DNA of 64,000 nt. Origin: Prevotella communis (GTDB lineage Bacteria; Bacteroidota; Bacteroidia; Bacteroidales; Bacteroidaceae). The DNA is taken from positions 3,100,001 through 3,164,000 of the forward strand of contig NZ_CP091792.1 of assembly GCF_022024115.1 (NCBI RefSeq). The letters run 5' to 3'. The notes under the pieces are model-generated. The model was given only the letters and a program-made list of their open reading frames with translations. It did no database searches and had not been told where the DNA came from. The first letter of the stretch is position 1. Every line of letters starts with the position of its first letter. Shown piece by piece: positions 23,656 through 33,226 of this stretch. A program made the translations under genes and the position numbers.

Positions 23656-24555
23656 ATGACAAAAAACATTATCGGCCTCATGTTACTCATGAGCAGTTTG
23701 ACATTCACAGAGACACGCGCTCAAGGTAACAACGACTTCAAGATTGACGTCAAGGTAACTCAGGGCATCGAGGATGCCGGCTACCTCGTTCAGGTCTTCG
23801 ACCGTAACCAATCAGCACGTAAGTTCCTCGGAAAAATTGACGTTGTCAACAAGCGCTCTGCATTTGAGACCCATTTGGACGAACCACTCGTTGGTGACCT
23901 CACAGCCATCTTTCCTAATGGCGAGGTCTGCACGGCCTGCGTCCGTTTCCCCTTCGTACCAGGCGAGGAATGCCACATCAAAGTGAAGAACGGTACTTTC
24001 GAGCTCACAGGCACAACGTTCTATCAGCAGTGGGCCGATGCTGATGATTTAGAAGAGAATGCCCATAAGTATTACAAGCAGTGGGAGACCGACTCCATCA
24101 TTCTCAACTACTTCAAGAAGCACGCCAACGAGGAGGGTTGTGTAATGCGCTACTGGCAGTACGAGGTATTGCCTCGCCCCACCATTCTGAAACTCATACC
24201 CGACAATATGCGCAACGGACGCTTCAAGTCTTTCTTCGACCAGCATAACGAGGACTATGTCGCAGCCATCGTTTTAGACAAACCAGATACGGTCGCAGTC
24301 TACGATGCCGAGGTCGATGAAGACGAAGTCGAGGTTGATGAGCCAGAAGGAATAGATGTGATAGAGATGCCCGATGTTCCTGACATAAGCTTCAACTTCG
24401 ATTTTGACAGCAATGCACCCAAGATGAGCCGCAGACAGATGAAGAAGGCCATTAAGAAGCAGATGAAGGTACTGGAGAAACAAATGACCAAATACATGAT
24501 AGAGATGCAGAAACACATCGAGAAAATGGGTCAGGAAATCGAGAAACGCAGCTAG
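23656..24555 (+). CDS. Exported DUF4369-like protein with coiled-coil tail, no thioredoxin domain
   Basis: The 299-residue product has a signal peptide ending near TRAQG. The N-terminal domain (about 25-120) has the order seen in DUF4369-type domains that front many Bacteroidota thioredoxin-like proteins: GYLVQVFDRN, a middle strand, PLVGDLTAIFPNGE, and PGEECHIKVKNGTFELTGT. A helical middle follows. The tail comprises an acidic stretch (about 217-245) and a strongly basic Met/Lys coiled coil (about 255-299). No CxxC site is present. It opens the island at 23.7-38.1 kb and has its own promoter. Confidence 0.65.
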   Translation: MTKNIIGLMLLMSSLTFTETRAQGNNDFKIDVKVTQGIEDAGYLVQVFDRNQSARKFLGKIDVVNKRSAFETHLDEPLVGDLTAIFPNGEVCTACVRFPFVPGEECHIKVKNGTFELTGTTFYQQWADADDLEENAHKYYKQWETDSIILNYFKKHANEEGCVMRYWQYEVLPRPTILKLIPDNMRNGRFKSFFDQHNEDYVAAIVLDKPDTVAVYDAEVDEDEVEVDEPEGIDVIEMPDVPDISFNFDFDSNAPKMSRRQMKKAIKKQMKVLEKQMTKYMIEMQKHIEKMGQEIEKRS

Positions 24556-24593
24556 GAAGGCTGCTATTGAGTACAGAAAAAAAAATTGCAATC

Positions 24594-26459
24594 ATGAGAT
24601 TTAAAACCATTATCACTTTACTGCTTGCCCTTGTCGCTCTGACAGGACAAGCTAAAGACATTATTTGGGAGAACCCCTCAGCCTTTATGGGAAACTATAA
24701 CGGCATGTTTTTCATCAATCAGGTAGAACTGAAGCCTACGGAGACAGTGCTGCACATCACAGCCAACTACCTGCCTCACAATTGGATTCGCTTCGATAAG
24801 CATTCCTATCTGCAGACACCCGATGGCAAGAAATACGGAATTACAAATGGTCTGAAAACCAACGAACAGGAGTCAGACCTTACACCCGACTCACTCTTCT
24901 GGATGCCTGAAAGTGGCATGGCCCAGCTGGCCTTGCATTTCAAGCCCGTACCCCTCGACACCAAGGTGATGGACTTCTTGGAGAGTTATAATGATGGCGA
25001 CTTCAAGTTCTGGAATATCTGCGACGGCAAGACGAAACGGGAAGTGGTGATTCCTGAGGACTGGAAGAACGTGAAATATGCCAAAGACGAGACTCTGCCT
25101 GCCGCAAAGATCAAAAAAGGAATAGCCACCATCAAGGTGAAGATGCTGGGCTTCAAGAAGGGTATGGAGTTGGATTTCTTCATGCACAACCTTCAGCCAC
25201 TGGGTTCTAATGACCGATTCAATAAAGTGTTCCGTTTTGCCGACGATGGTACGGTGAAGTTTGAAGTGCCTCTGTGGCTGACACGTGAGGTGACCGTAGG
25301 CGTAGAGGGGATGGCTAATGCCAATATCGTTATCGGCCCTGATCAGGAGACCAACATCCTGATGAAGGTCACCTCCGCCCATCAGCCGTTTGTAGCTTTC
25401 AAGGGCTACATGGCAAAGACAAACATGGATCTCACAAAAGCAGATAACGAATTTGAGACCTTGATGGACGAAGATAACACCTACCTCAAGGTCAGGGAGT
25501 GCAACACGTCGGCAGAACGCCTGCAATGTCTGACGGACATCTTCAACCAGCGCACCGAAGCCATTAAGAAAACCAAGTACACCACCGCAGCCAAGGACCT
25601 GCTGTACATGGAGGCCGAAAGACAATTCGCGAAATGGACTCGCAATTTTGCCAGCACATTCAGTCTATATGGGCTGACAGCAAACGGTATGGTGTATAGG
25701 GGAAATGACCATTATCTTGAAGATGTAGAGAAGAACAAGGATATGCTTACCCTTCCCGCCGGTGAAGCGAATTACACCTGGAAATACCTCAATGAGCCAG
25801 GCTCACCATGCAGCGCGGCATTCTGGAATACGGAGTTGAGATCTTATGACTTAAGAGCCTCTGAGAAGAGTGTTTTCAATACGGATGTGTGCTTGATACC
25901 TACCCTTTTGAGAAACATCAAGGACGATGCTTCCGATGATGTAGTAAAGGAAATGCTTACTGATGAGGATTGCAGGAATGTGGTCCGGGAATACATGGCT
26001 GAACAACGGCGCATTGCCCAGCAACTGGGCAGTCAGGAGCATGTATTCTATCAGAAACTCGACAACGTTGCGCCTGAGAACATCCTACAAACCATCCTCG
26101 ATAAATATAAGGGCAAGGCCGTGCTTATCGACATCTGGGCTACGTGGTGCGGACCCTGCAAGGCTGGTCATGCGGCTATGAAGCCTTGGAAGAAGGAGTT
26201 AAAAGGCAAGAATATCCAGTTTGTCTATATCACCTCACCTACTTCGCCCCTCGCCACTTGGCAGGAGATGATCAAGGACATCGACGGCGACCACTATTAT
26301 TTGACAAAGGAGCAGTATAACTACATCCTCGACAAGTACGAGTCGCAGGGCATTCCCACCTATGCCATCTACGATGCTCAGGGCAATCAGACCTTCAAGA
26401 ACATTGGTTTCCCAGGTCTCAAACCCTTCAAGGTGGCAGTAGATAAAGTGCTGAAGTAA
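24594..26459 (+). CDS. Exported thioredoxin-fold protein 1 (CGPC)
   Basis: The ATG at 24594 gives 621 residues with signal peptide MRFKTIITLLLALVALTGQA. A beta-sandwich-like module (about 22-145) opens IIWENPSAF and closes with HFKPVPLDTKVMDFLE. A middle part with GFKKGMELDFF and a helical segment follows. The C-terminal thioredoxin domain has VLIDIWATWCGPC with Cys at about 519 and 522, and the cis-Pro loop SQGIPTYAIYD. The module recurs in proteins 2, 4 and 6 of this island. Such proteins in Bacteroidota are periplasmic or surface disulfide reductases of the TlpA type; the substrate is unknown. The gap to the next gene is a heptamer-like array. Confidence 0.85.
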   Translation: MRFKTIITLLLALVALTGQAKDIIWENPSAFMGNYNGMFFINQVELKPTETVLHITANYLPHNWIRFDKHSYLQTPDGKKYGITNGLKTNEQESDLTPDSLFWMPESGMAQLALHFKPVPLDTKVMDFLESYNDGDFKFWNICDGKTKREVVIPEDWKNVKYAKDETLPAAKIKKGIATIKVKMLGFKKGMELDFFMHNLQPLGSNDRFNKVFRFADDGTVKFEVPLWLTREVTVGVEGMANANIVIGPDQETNILMKVTSAHQPFVAFKGYMAKTNMDLTKADNEFETLMDEDNTYLKVRECNTSAERLQCLTDIFNQRTEAIKKTKYTTAAKDLLYMEAERQFAKWTRNFASTFSLYGLTANGMVYRGNDHYLEDVEKNKDMLTLPAGEANYTWKYLNEPGSPCSAAFWNTELRSYDLRASEKSVFNTDVCLIPTLLRNIKDDASDDVVKEMLTDEDCRNVVREYMAEQRRIAQQLGSQEHVFYQKLDNVAPENILQTILDKYKGKAVLIDIWATWCGPCKAGHAAMKPWKKELKGKNIQFVYITSPTSPLATWQEMIKDIDGDHYYLTKEQYNYILDKYESQGIPTYAIYDAQGNQTFKNIGFPGLKPFKVAVDKVLK

Positions 26460-26495
26460 GGGTAAAGGGTAAAAAGTAAATAGGTAAAAAGGAAA
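26459..26495. repeat. Imperfect heptamer array in a spacer (GGTAAAA type)
   Basis: GGTAAAG, GGTAAAA, AGTAAAT, AGGTAAA and AAGGAAA fill the 41-bp spacer between two thioredoxin-fold genes. A similar array ends the flippase gene at 61710-61741. Confidence 0.6.
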
Positions 26496-26500
26496 AAGCA

Positions 26501-28492
26501 ATGAAATCAACCATCATCACTATTCTGCTCGCCCTGCTCAGCGTGGGTATTGAAGCAAAAACCTTTAAGACCATCAAGAACCCCGTGGCGATGGCACACA
26601 ACATCCACGGGGGTGAGTTGAAAGCCCGCGAAGTTGTCTTCAGGGATACGGCGACGACCGTTCATTTCACCTTAGACTATCCCAAGGGACAGAATTTCAG
26701 CATCAGCAGCACCAGTTTCCTGATTGACGAGGAAGGAAATCGCTACCCATTGCGCTCGGCCGAGGGGATAAAGCTGAATTCATTCGGAGAATCAACTGGG
26801 TCGAAAGACTTCACGCTGCACTTTGAGCCCATGCCCAAAAAGGTGAAACTGTTTGACTATAGGGAGGCCGACAATATGAGGGCGTTCTATCTGATGGGCA
26901 TCCACGACCAAAAGACGAAGCTCAAGGTTCCCACCTTACAGGAGATACAGACAAAGAACCCTTACAACGTACCTGCCGACTGGTTCAAGACAGACACGAT
27001 CACTATCAAAGGTCGCATTGAAGGGTATAACGCAGAGCAGTTTGGTTTCACCTCAATGGAGTGTGTCTTTGAGGATGTCTTCGAGAAGGATGATGCCACG
27101 CAAGTGCTCGATATCAACCCAGACGGCACCTTTCAGAAGAAGTTCCAGATCAGCTATCCCATCTGGCAGACATTCCATACATACGACTCCAAAGTTGGCT
27201 TCGACGCCATACCGTTCTTTGCCCGTCCTGGCGAAACGATTGACATCACCGTCAGGAAAAATACTCAGGGGAAATATGAGTGCTATTATAATAGTGGTAG
27301 CAGCAAGGATGTGGAGCGTCTGCTGAAATCAGAGCACCTCTACCAAAGTCTCTGTTTTCCGCTAGCTTACTTCAAAGGCAAATACTGCGAACTGCCAGCC
27401 ATAGCTGAAAGCACATGGAAGAACATGCTCTACCTGTTCAACAACGAATGTCGTGACAGGCATTACACGCCATTCGAGGCACAGCTGGCCCTTGCAGATT
27501 TACTGACTCTCTATGCTGAATCTATCTTAGACTATGGCATGTATCATGAGATGGACCTGATGAAGCAAGAGCTACGCGATGGCATCTATTACACAGAAAT
27601 CCTGGATAGTGTGGAATGGCAGGAACTGTCAAAGATGGACAACTACAAGCCGCTGCACCGCATAGATTTCAACAATCCGCTGATGCTCTCCAGCAGTAGC
27701 TACAGCCATCTTCTCAACCGCGTTCAGTATGCCACGCCTGTCAGGAATCTCGTATTCAGTACATTGAATATCAACGACAAGGATGAGGGGATGGCCATTG
27801 AGGCCACAATCGAGAACGAGGTGAAAAGCATGCAACTTAGCTACGACGGTTGGCGTCAACTGATGGGATGTGACCACGATAACCTGATAGCACAAGTCAG
27901 CACCCACAAGGATTTCATGAATAATTTCAATGACTGGCGTCAAAACGGATGGATTGATGAGCTTACGCCCATTTGTGCCAACAGATACGCCAATGCCTAT
28001 GTCCGCCAGAAGACAGAGCAGTATTACGAGCGCAAGATGGCGCAGAAGGAACTCTCCACCCCTCTGCCAGAGAATAATGTAGCTGCTGATTTGATTCGCA
28101 GCATCTCGGCTAAATATCCAGGCCGTTATCTGATGATTGACTTCTGGGGCATGGGATGCGGTCCATGTCGCTCTGCCATCCAAAGCAGCAAGAGCCTGCG
28201 TGCCAACATTGCCAAACGCGATGACATCAAACTGGTATTTATCGCTGAGGAACGCATTACCGGAGGTAGCGATGCCTACAAGAAATACGTAGCCGAATGG
28301 CTGGCCGATGAAGAAGCCATCTGCATCTCAAGTGCCGAATTCTCCCGCATGCAGGAACTCTTCCAGTTCAATGGCATCCCCCACTACGAAGTCATCACAC
28401 CCGACGGCCGCCGCGTCCGCGATGACCTCCGTTTTCATGGCTATTATAACCTGGAAATGCAATTAGATCAACTGAAAGAGAAGCTCAAATAA
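26501..28492 (+). CDS. Exported thioredoxin-fold protein 2 (CGPC preceded by Gly)
   Basis: The 663-residue product has a signal peptide ending GIEAKT and the N-terminal module shared with proteins 1, 4 and 6 (about 20-150). A domain starting NVPADWFKTDTITIKGRIEG and containing FARPGETIDITV and YYNSGSSKDVERLLKS (about 160-275) follows, then a helical region. The C-terminal thioredoxin domain has LMIDFWGMGCGPC with Cys at 553 and 556, where Gly replaces the usual Trp before the first Cys, and cis-Pro in FNGIPHYEVI. From about residue 160 onward it is closely paralogous to protein 5 at 33227. Even the bases after the stop (TAAGAACATATAT) match. Confidence 0.85.
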   Translation: MKSTIITILLALLSVGIEAKTFKTIKNPVAMAHNIHGGELKAREVVFRDTATTVHFTLDYPKGQNFSISSTSFLIDEEGNRYPLRSAEGIKLNSFGESTGSKDFTLHFEPMPKKVKLFDYREADNMRAFYLMGIHDQKTKLKVPTLQEIQTKNPYNVPADWFKTDTITIKGRIEGYNAEQFGFTSMECVFEDVFEKDDATQVLDINPDGTFQKKFQISYPIWQTFHTYDSKVGFDAIPFFARPGETIDITVRKNTQGKYECYYNSGSSKDVERLLKSEHLYQSLCFPLAYFKGKYCELPAIAESTWKNMLYLFNNECRDRHYTPFEAQLALADLLTLYAESILDYGMYHEMDLMKQELRDGIYYTEILDSVEWQELSKMDNYKPLHRIDFNNPLMLSSSSYSHLLNRVQYATPVRNLVFSTLNINDKDEGMAIEATIENEVKSMQLSYDGWRQLMGCDHDNLIAQVSTHKDFMNNFNDWRQNGWIDELTPICANRYANAYVRQKTEQYYERKMAQKELSTPLPENNVAADLIRSISAKYPGRYLMIDFWGMGCGPCRSAIQSSKSLRANIAKRDDIKLVFIAEERITGGSDAYKKYVAEWLADEEAICISSAEFSRMQELFQFNGIPHYEVITPDGRRVRDDLRFHGYYNLEMQLDQLKEKLK

Positions 28493-28534
28493 GAACATAT
28501 ATTATATCAATATATATACTTTAAGCAAAAAGAA

Positions 28535-29131
28535 ATGAGAAAGAGGATTTATTTTCTTACAGCGTTGTTCGCGTTTTCTTGCGTCGTATATTGTTTTGCA
28601 GAATGCTCCAGTGCAAATCGGAAACTGAAAAAACCAGTTTTCATTGCGAGCAATGATGGATCAAAGATTTACGATATAAAAGCTACCGACAACTACGACA
28701 ATATCTTTTCATATCATATGGAGATGGTTCAGAATGAGATGGGAGGTGTCAAAGTGAAGCTACATGATGTCGACACTAATGGAAAAGAACTTGTCGATTC
28801 GATTTCCTATGCAGGTGTTTTCGTCGAGAAATTCGTATTTCACAAAAAGGGCTTTGAGGACTCCGATACTTTATACGCCTGGCGCGTGCAACTTCATTAT
28901 GGAATGGAAAATGAAATCATGTTGAATAATGTAGGTACCACGCTAAAGATCTTCGGCAAGAATTATGGCAAGAATGTCTCCGTTTCCACTTCAGATGGTA
29001 TAATTGCTTCCGAAAAGACCATAACGGATGGTGTTACAGAGATCAGCATTCCTAAAGGAGTGGAATATCTCAATGTAGATATAAAATATGACGAACAAAA
29101 ACACTTCCATTTCAAGTATCCAGTAAGATAG
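28535..29131 (+). CDS. AT-rich exported protein of unknown function
   Basis: The 198-residue product has an N-terminal hydrophobic segment ending in a Cys-rich stretch (CVVYCFAECSS); the last Cys could be lipidated, but the lipobox is imperfect. The mature part is beta-rich and lacks CxxC and any motif I recognise. It is visibly richer in A and T than its neighbours and is preceded by an alternating AT tract (28498-28521). It therefore looks like an interloper between paralogous thioredoxin-fold genes. It could be an immunity-like or chaperone partner, but nothing in the sequence shows that. Confidence 0.6.
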   Translation: MRKRIYFLTALFAFSCVVYCFAECSSANRKLKKPVFIASNDGSKIYDIKATDNYDNIFSYHMEMVQNEMGGVKVKLHDVDTNGKELVDSISYAGVFVEKFVFHKKGFEDSDTLYAWRVQLHYGMENEIMLNNVGTTLKIFGKNYGKNVSVSTSDGIIASEKTITDGVTEISIPKGVEYLNVDIKYDEQKHFHFKYPVR

Positions 29132-29159
29132 CAACGATAAAAGAAAAACAAATCGACCA

Positions 29160-30830
29160 ATGAAAAAATCTATTATTGCCTTTCTGCTCACCCTGCTCAT
29201 CATTCCTATAGGCATGGAGGCAAAGAAGAAAGTGAAGAAAGAAGAGGTGCCACAGTTGCTGAATTATCCCAGCGCAGACTGGAACGAATACCGTATGCAT
29301 GGTGGTGAGATGGTCATCAAGGGTCATGTAACAGCAGATGATTCTGCTAAGTTAAAACAACTGAGTAACAACGTCAGAATCATCATGCGTGACTACATTG
29401 TGCGCAAGGAGGAAACCATCCCCTTCAAAGTCGAGGAAGACGGCACATTTTCGCTCAATATCCACGTACCTTATCCTATGTTTATACTCTTCTATCCGTT
29501 GGCAGGCGTGTATGCCTGTCCTGGGGACACAGTCGAGTTGACGTATGACGCTACGAAACCCATGCAGAGACCAGGCGACAATGTCACATTAAGTGGAAAG
29601 GGTGTCAGTGCCGAGGCGAGCAAACTTTTCTTCCCTCTTATGTACAAGTACCTTGTTACTCTGAAAAGCCAAACACACGTGGCACATCCTGACTCGCTGC
29701 TGAACTGGAGGGATGCGCAGGTGGCAAAGCTGGATGATTTGGTGCGCCAGATGAATGCTGGACTGCCCGAACTTGAAGGTTGCTCACCCAGGACATCCGA
29801 CGTCCTCCGTACGTATTTGGTTTCGCAATACTTGTATGAAATCTGCCACCGCTACTATATGTTCATGGACTTCGTAAAAGAGAATGACGGCGTTTACGAC
29901 ATTGACAAGGAAGCTTACTGGCAGCAGTATTTCAGCTTCTTGGCACCTCGCGAGAAATACCTGCTCGACAACCCATTGCTGATGATTGCCGCTGACGAAT
30001 TTTTCTTCAACAGGATGGAGTACACGCTCATGGAACCCGTGCAACAATCTAGCATCAAAGGTTCTACATTAGCCATTGACTATTATCTAGAAGCAGCAGA
30101 AATATTGACGGAAAACAGCACATTAAGTCTACGTGAAGCGAGGAAACTGGCTATGAACGAGCTGCACGAAAAGCTGAATCTCAGCCCCACAAACTTCTGT
30201 GCTCAGGTTTGTATGGTTCGTGATCTGTTCTACAAATTGGAATGGGGTACCGACTATGGTGTTGCTGCCGAGGAGGTGGCAAGTACACTGCCCTATATCA
30301 CCAACCCCGAGCTGATGCGCCGTGCCGTGTTGCAATACCGCGAGTTCGTGAAGGTGAAAGAGTCGGAAAAGCAATTTGTCGATGCCAACAGCATCCGTCC
30401 ATCTACTGATGTGGAGGGCATGAGCGATGGCGAGAAGATACTCCGCAAACTCATCGAACCTTATCAAGGCAAGCTCATCTATGTGGACATCTGGGGAACA
30501 TGGTGCGCTCCTTGCCGAGAGAACCTGAAGGAGTCGTGGAGGGTGAGAGAAGCCCTGAAGGACTACGATATTGTCTATCTCTTTCTGGCCAACAAGAGCA
30601 GCGACGAGGCGTGGAAGAGCGTCATCTCAGAGTACAACCTGACGGGGCCTAACTGTGTTCACTACAACCTGCCCGCAGACCAGCAAAGCGCCATCGAGCA
30701 CTATATCGGTGTCAACGGCTATCCCACCTACAAGCTCATCGACAAGCAGGGTGTCATCCACCCCCTGAACTGGCAACATGCCGACAACTTGAACACCCTC
30801 ATTGAAATTATCGACAAATTCAGCAAATGA
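29160..30830 (+). CDS. Exported thioredoxin-fold protein 3 (CAPC)
   Basis: The 556-residue product has a signal peptide ending GMEAKK. It lacks the N-terminal module of proteins 1, 2, 4 and 6. It starts directly with a beta domain containing VEEDGTFSLNIHVPYPMFI and YACPGDTVELTYD, followed by a helical middle. The C-terminal domain has LIYVDIWGTWCAPC with Cys at 449 and 452, and cis-Pro in VNGYPTYKLIDKQG. The segment SDGEKILRKLIEPYQGKLIYVDIWGTWC aligns closely with proteins 4 and 6. The stop overlaps the next ATG region by a few bases, so translation is probably coupled. Confidence 0.85.
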   Translation: MKKSIIAFLLTLLIIPIGMEAKKKVKKEEVPQLLNYPSADWNEYRMHGGEMVIKGHVTADDSAKLKQLSNNVRIIMRDYIVRKEETIPFKVEEDGTFSLNIHVPYPMFILFYPLAGVYACPGDTVELTYDATKPMQRPGDNVTLSGKGVSAEASKLFFPLMYKYLVTLKSQTHVAHPDSLLNWRDAQVAKLDDLVRQMNAGLPELEGCSPRTSDVLRTYLVSQYLYEICHRYYMFMDFVKENDGVYDIDKEAYWQQYFSFLAPREKYLLDNPLLMIAADEFFFNRMEYTLMEPVQQSSIKGSTLAIDYYLEAAEILTENSTLSLREARKLAMNELHEKLNLSPTNFCAQVCMVRDLFYKLEWGTDYGVAAEEVASTLPYITNPELMRRAVLQYREFVKVKESEKQFVDANSIRPSTDVEGMSDGEKILRKLIEPYQGKLIYVDIWGTWCAPCRENLKESWRVREALKDYDIVYLFLANKSSDEAWKSVISEYNLTGPNCVHYNLPADQQSAIEHYIGVNGYPTYKLIDKQGVIHPLNWQHADNLNTLIEIIDKFSK

Positions 30831-30831
30831 A

Positions 30832-33201
30832 ATGAAAATGAACAAGAAAACTATCATCACCATACTGCTCGCCCTCGTCGCAATGGCGGGACAGGCAAAA
30901 GAGAAAGCGATTGTGTGGGAACAGCCCACTACGGAGTTTGGAACCAGCTATGGCGACGGATTCTTCTACCTCGCCCTTGATGTAACGAAAGTAGAACTGA
31001 AGGCCGACGAGACGGTGGTGTATATCACTGCCCAGCAGCGTTCTGACGATCCCGACTACTCTTTTCTGTTTGCCGGCGATACCTACCTGAAGGTGGGCGA
31101 CCAACGCTATACTATCACGTCAGCCGATAACATTGAACTCAACAAGTTTGTACAGACGAATAAGAACGGTCAGCGCGACATGGCGTTCCATTTCCCACCG
31201 CTGCCGAAGGGAACGAAGGTGTTCGACTTCATCGAGGGCGATGGTGATAGGGCTTTCCAAATCAAGGGCATCAAGCCTGTGGAGGAACGATGGAAACAAC
31301 TGTTCCCTTCCTATTGGCGCGACAATAACGGCGACTGGAAGATTGCCTTCTTCGAGGACTGCGCCATCTACGACTGCAAGTTCTGGAACTACAAGCAACG
31401 CGACGTGAACCAGAAGACTGGCGAGGCTATCATCCTTATGACTAACGGCAACGATGAGTTAAAGGTCATGGTCGGCAAGGACAAGAAAGGCCAGCGTCCG
31501 ATACAGATTGGCAGCGACAAGAAGGTCTATTCGATGATAACCACCCGCTTCCTGCCCGACTATCCCACGAAGGACACCCGTGAGGGCTTTGTGGATACTG
31601 GCTACAAGGAGGATACCATTACCGTCGTGGGTTGGATTAAGGATATGCCGGAGCAATTCAAGCAGTTGAAGACCTTTGATTTCGGTTACGAGAACATCTA
31701 TACGGACGAGCATCAGTCTGTCAGCGCCGACTTGGACGAGCTGGGACGCTTCATAGCAAAAATTCCCGTGCTGAACAGTACGGAGTTCTTCATTGACTGG
31801 GAGCGTTGCTTCGTCCGCACGATGTTCGAGCCTGGCAAGACCTACTTCATGCTCTACGACTTCAAGGAGGGCCGCCGTTATTTCATGGGCGACGACTGCC
31901 GATTGCAGAACGAACTCTTCAAGTACCCGCTCGACTGGAAGTCCATACGTATGGAGGATGGCGACAAGGATTTCAACAAGTATATCGCTTCGGTCGACAG
32001 CCTCCTGAAGGTGCAGGGTGCCGTCATCAACCAACTCTGCGAGGAGCACCCCACGCTCTCCACCCGCTTCAACATATTCAGGAAGGGCAACACGCTGATG
32101 CAGCAAGCACGCGACTTCGGACAGTCACGTTTCAGAGGTCCCAACTTCCAACTCCCTGACAACGCCCGCCGTTATGCCTACGACAACTTCTGGACGAAGA
32201 TGAAGAAGCCCTACACCCTGCACCGCGACATCGGCAGTTTCCTGAACGACTATCTTGATGACGTTATACGCCGTCGTGAATTCAATTTCTCCTACTCCTA
32301 CATTGACCACTTGCCAGAAATAGCCGCAGATGAGCAGGAACTCAACCTCCTCAATCGTTGGAAGGACTGGATTGCTGATGCTCAGAAGAAAGTGGACGCT
32401 GCGGCCACGGACGAAGAACGACATCAGATTGCAGACAAGTTGAACGCCGACAATGCCGAGATGATCGAGCAGGTGAACAAGATTCTCAACGGCTCGCGCT
32501 TCAACCGAATGATGGACAGCAAACTCCTCTTTGCGCAGATGAAAGAGCAAGTTCAGGTGCTCGACTCGCTGGGTGCCGACCAGTTTATCAAGGATTTGTG
32601 GCTCGCACGGGGGATATATAAGGAGATAGACAACCGTCGTACGGCGATGCTCCCAGAGGTCATCGACACCTTGAAGACAATGGTCAGCAACCCCGTCTGC
32701 ATCGCGATGGTGGAGAAGCAGAACGACTACTACCTGGCCATCGAGAACCGCGAGTTCGACAAGCTGGTGCTCAAATCGTCAGACAATCTGGCTGACCTCA
32801 GCGAGGGCGAGGCACTGCTGAAGAAGATTCTCGAACCCTACAAGGGCAAGTTCGTGCTGCTCGACATCTGGGGCACATGGTGTAGTCCATGCAAGGAAGC
32901 CCTCTCGCACTCTACCGAGGAATACGCCCGCTTGAAGGACTACGACATCCAATATCTATATCTGGCCAACGGCAGCCCGCAGACGGCGTGGGAGAATGTC
33001 ATCAAGGAGTATAATGTCAGCGGCCCGAACGTGGCTCACTACAACCTGCCCGCCGAGCAGCAGGCCGCCATTGAGCACCACCTCAATATCCACAGCTGGC
33101 CAACGTACAAGCTCTTCGACCGCAATGGCAACCTGCTCGACCTGAAGGTAGACCCTCGCGACCTCGAAGGTCTCGCTCGCCTACTGGAGCAGATGAAATA
33201 A
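30832..33201 (+). CDS. Exported thioredoxin-fold protein 4 (CSPC)
   Basis: The start is the ATG at 30832 or 30838, just after the upstream stop; upstream in-frame codons lie inside the previous gene. The roughly 789-residue product has a signal peptide (TIITILLALVAMAGQAKE) and the shared N-terminal module (IVWEQPTTEFG to FPPLPKGTKVFDFIEG). A second beta domain begins WRDNNGDWKIAFFED and ends at LPDYPTKDTREGFVD, and a long helical part follows. The thioredoxin domain has VLLDIWGTWCSPC with Cys at 684 and 687, and cis-Pro in HSWPTYKLF. It is closest to protein 6 at 34729. Ser in the CxxC dipeptide is uncommon. Confidence 0.85.
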   Translation: MKMNKKTIITILLALVAMAGQAKEKAIVWEQPTTEFGTSYGDGFFYLALDVTKVELKADETVVYITAQQRSDDPDYSFLFAGDTYLKVGDQRYTITSADNIELNKFVQTNKNGQRDMAFHFPPLPKGTKVFDFIEGDGDRAFQIKGIKPVEERWKQLFPSYWRDNNGDWKIAFFEDCAIYDCKFWNYKQRDVNQKTGEAIILMTNGNDELKVMVGKDKKGQRPIQIGSDKKVYSMITTRFLPDYPTKDTREGFVDTGYKEDTITVVGWIKDMPEQFKQLKTFDFGYENIYTDEHQSVSADLDELGRFIAKIPVLNSTEFFIDWERCFVRTMFEPGKTYFMLYDFKEGRRYFMGDDCRLQNELFKYPLDWKSIRMEDGDKDFNKYIASVDSLLKVQGAVINQLCEEHPTLSTRFNIFRKGNTLMQQARDFGQSRFRGPNFQLPDNARRYAYDNFWTKMKKPYTLHRDIGSFLNDYLDDVIRRREFNFSYSYIDHLPEIAADEQELNLLNRWKDWIADAQKKVDAAATDEERHQIADKLNADNAEMIEQVNKILNGSRFNRMMDSKLLFAQMKEQVQVLDSLGADQFIKDLWLARGIYKEIDNRRTAMLPEVIDTLKTMVSNPVCIAMVEKQNDYYLAIENREFDKLVLKSSDNLADLSEGEALLKKILEPYKGKFVLLDIWGTWCSPCKEALSHSTEEYARLKDYDIQYLYLANGSPQTAWENVIKEYNVSGPNVAHYNLPAEQQAAIEHHLNIHSWPTYKLFDRNGNLLDLKVDPRDLEGLARLLEQMK

Positions 33202-33226
33202 AAAACAGTCATGTACAAATAAACCA

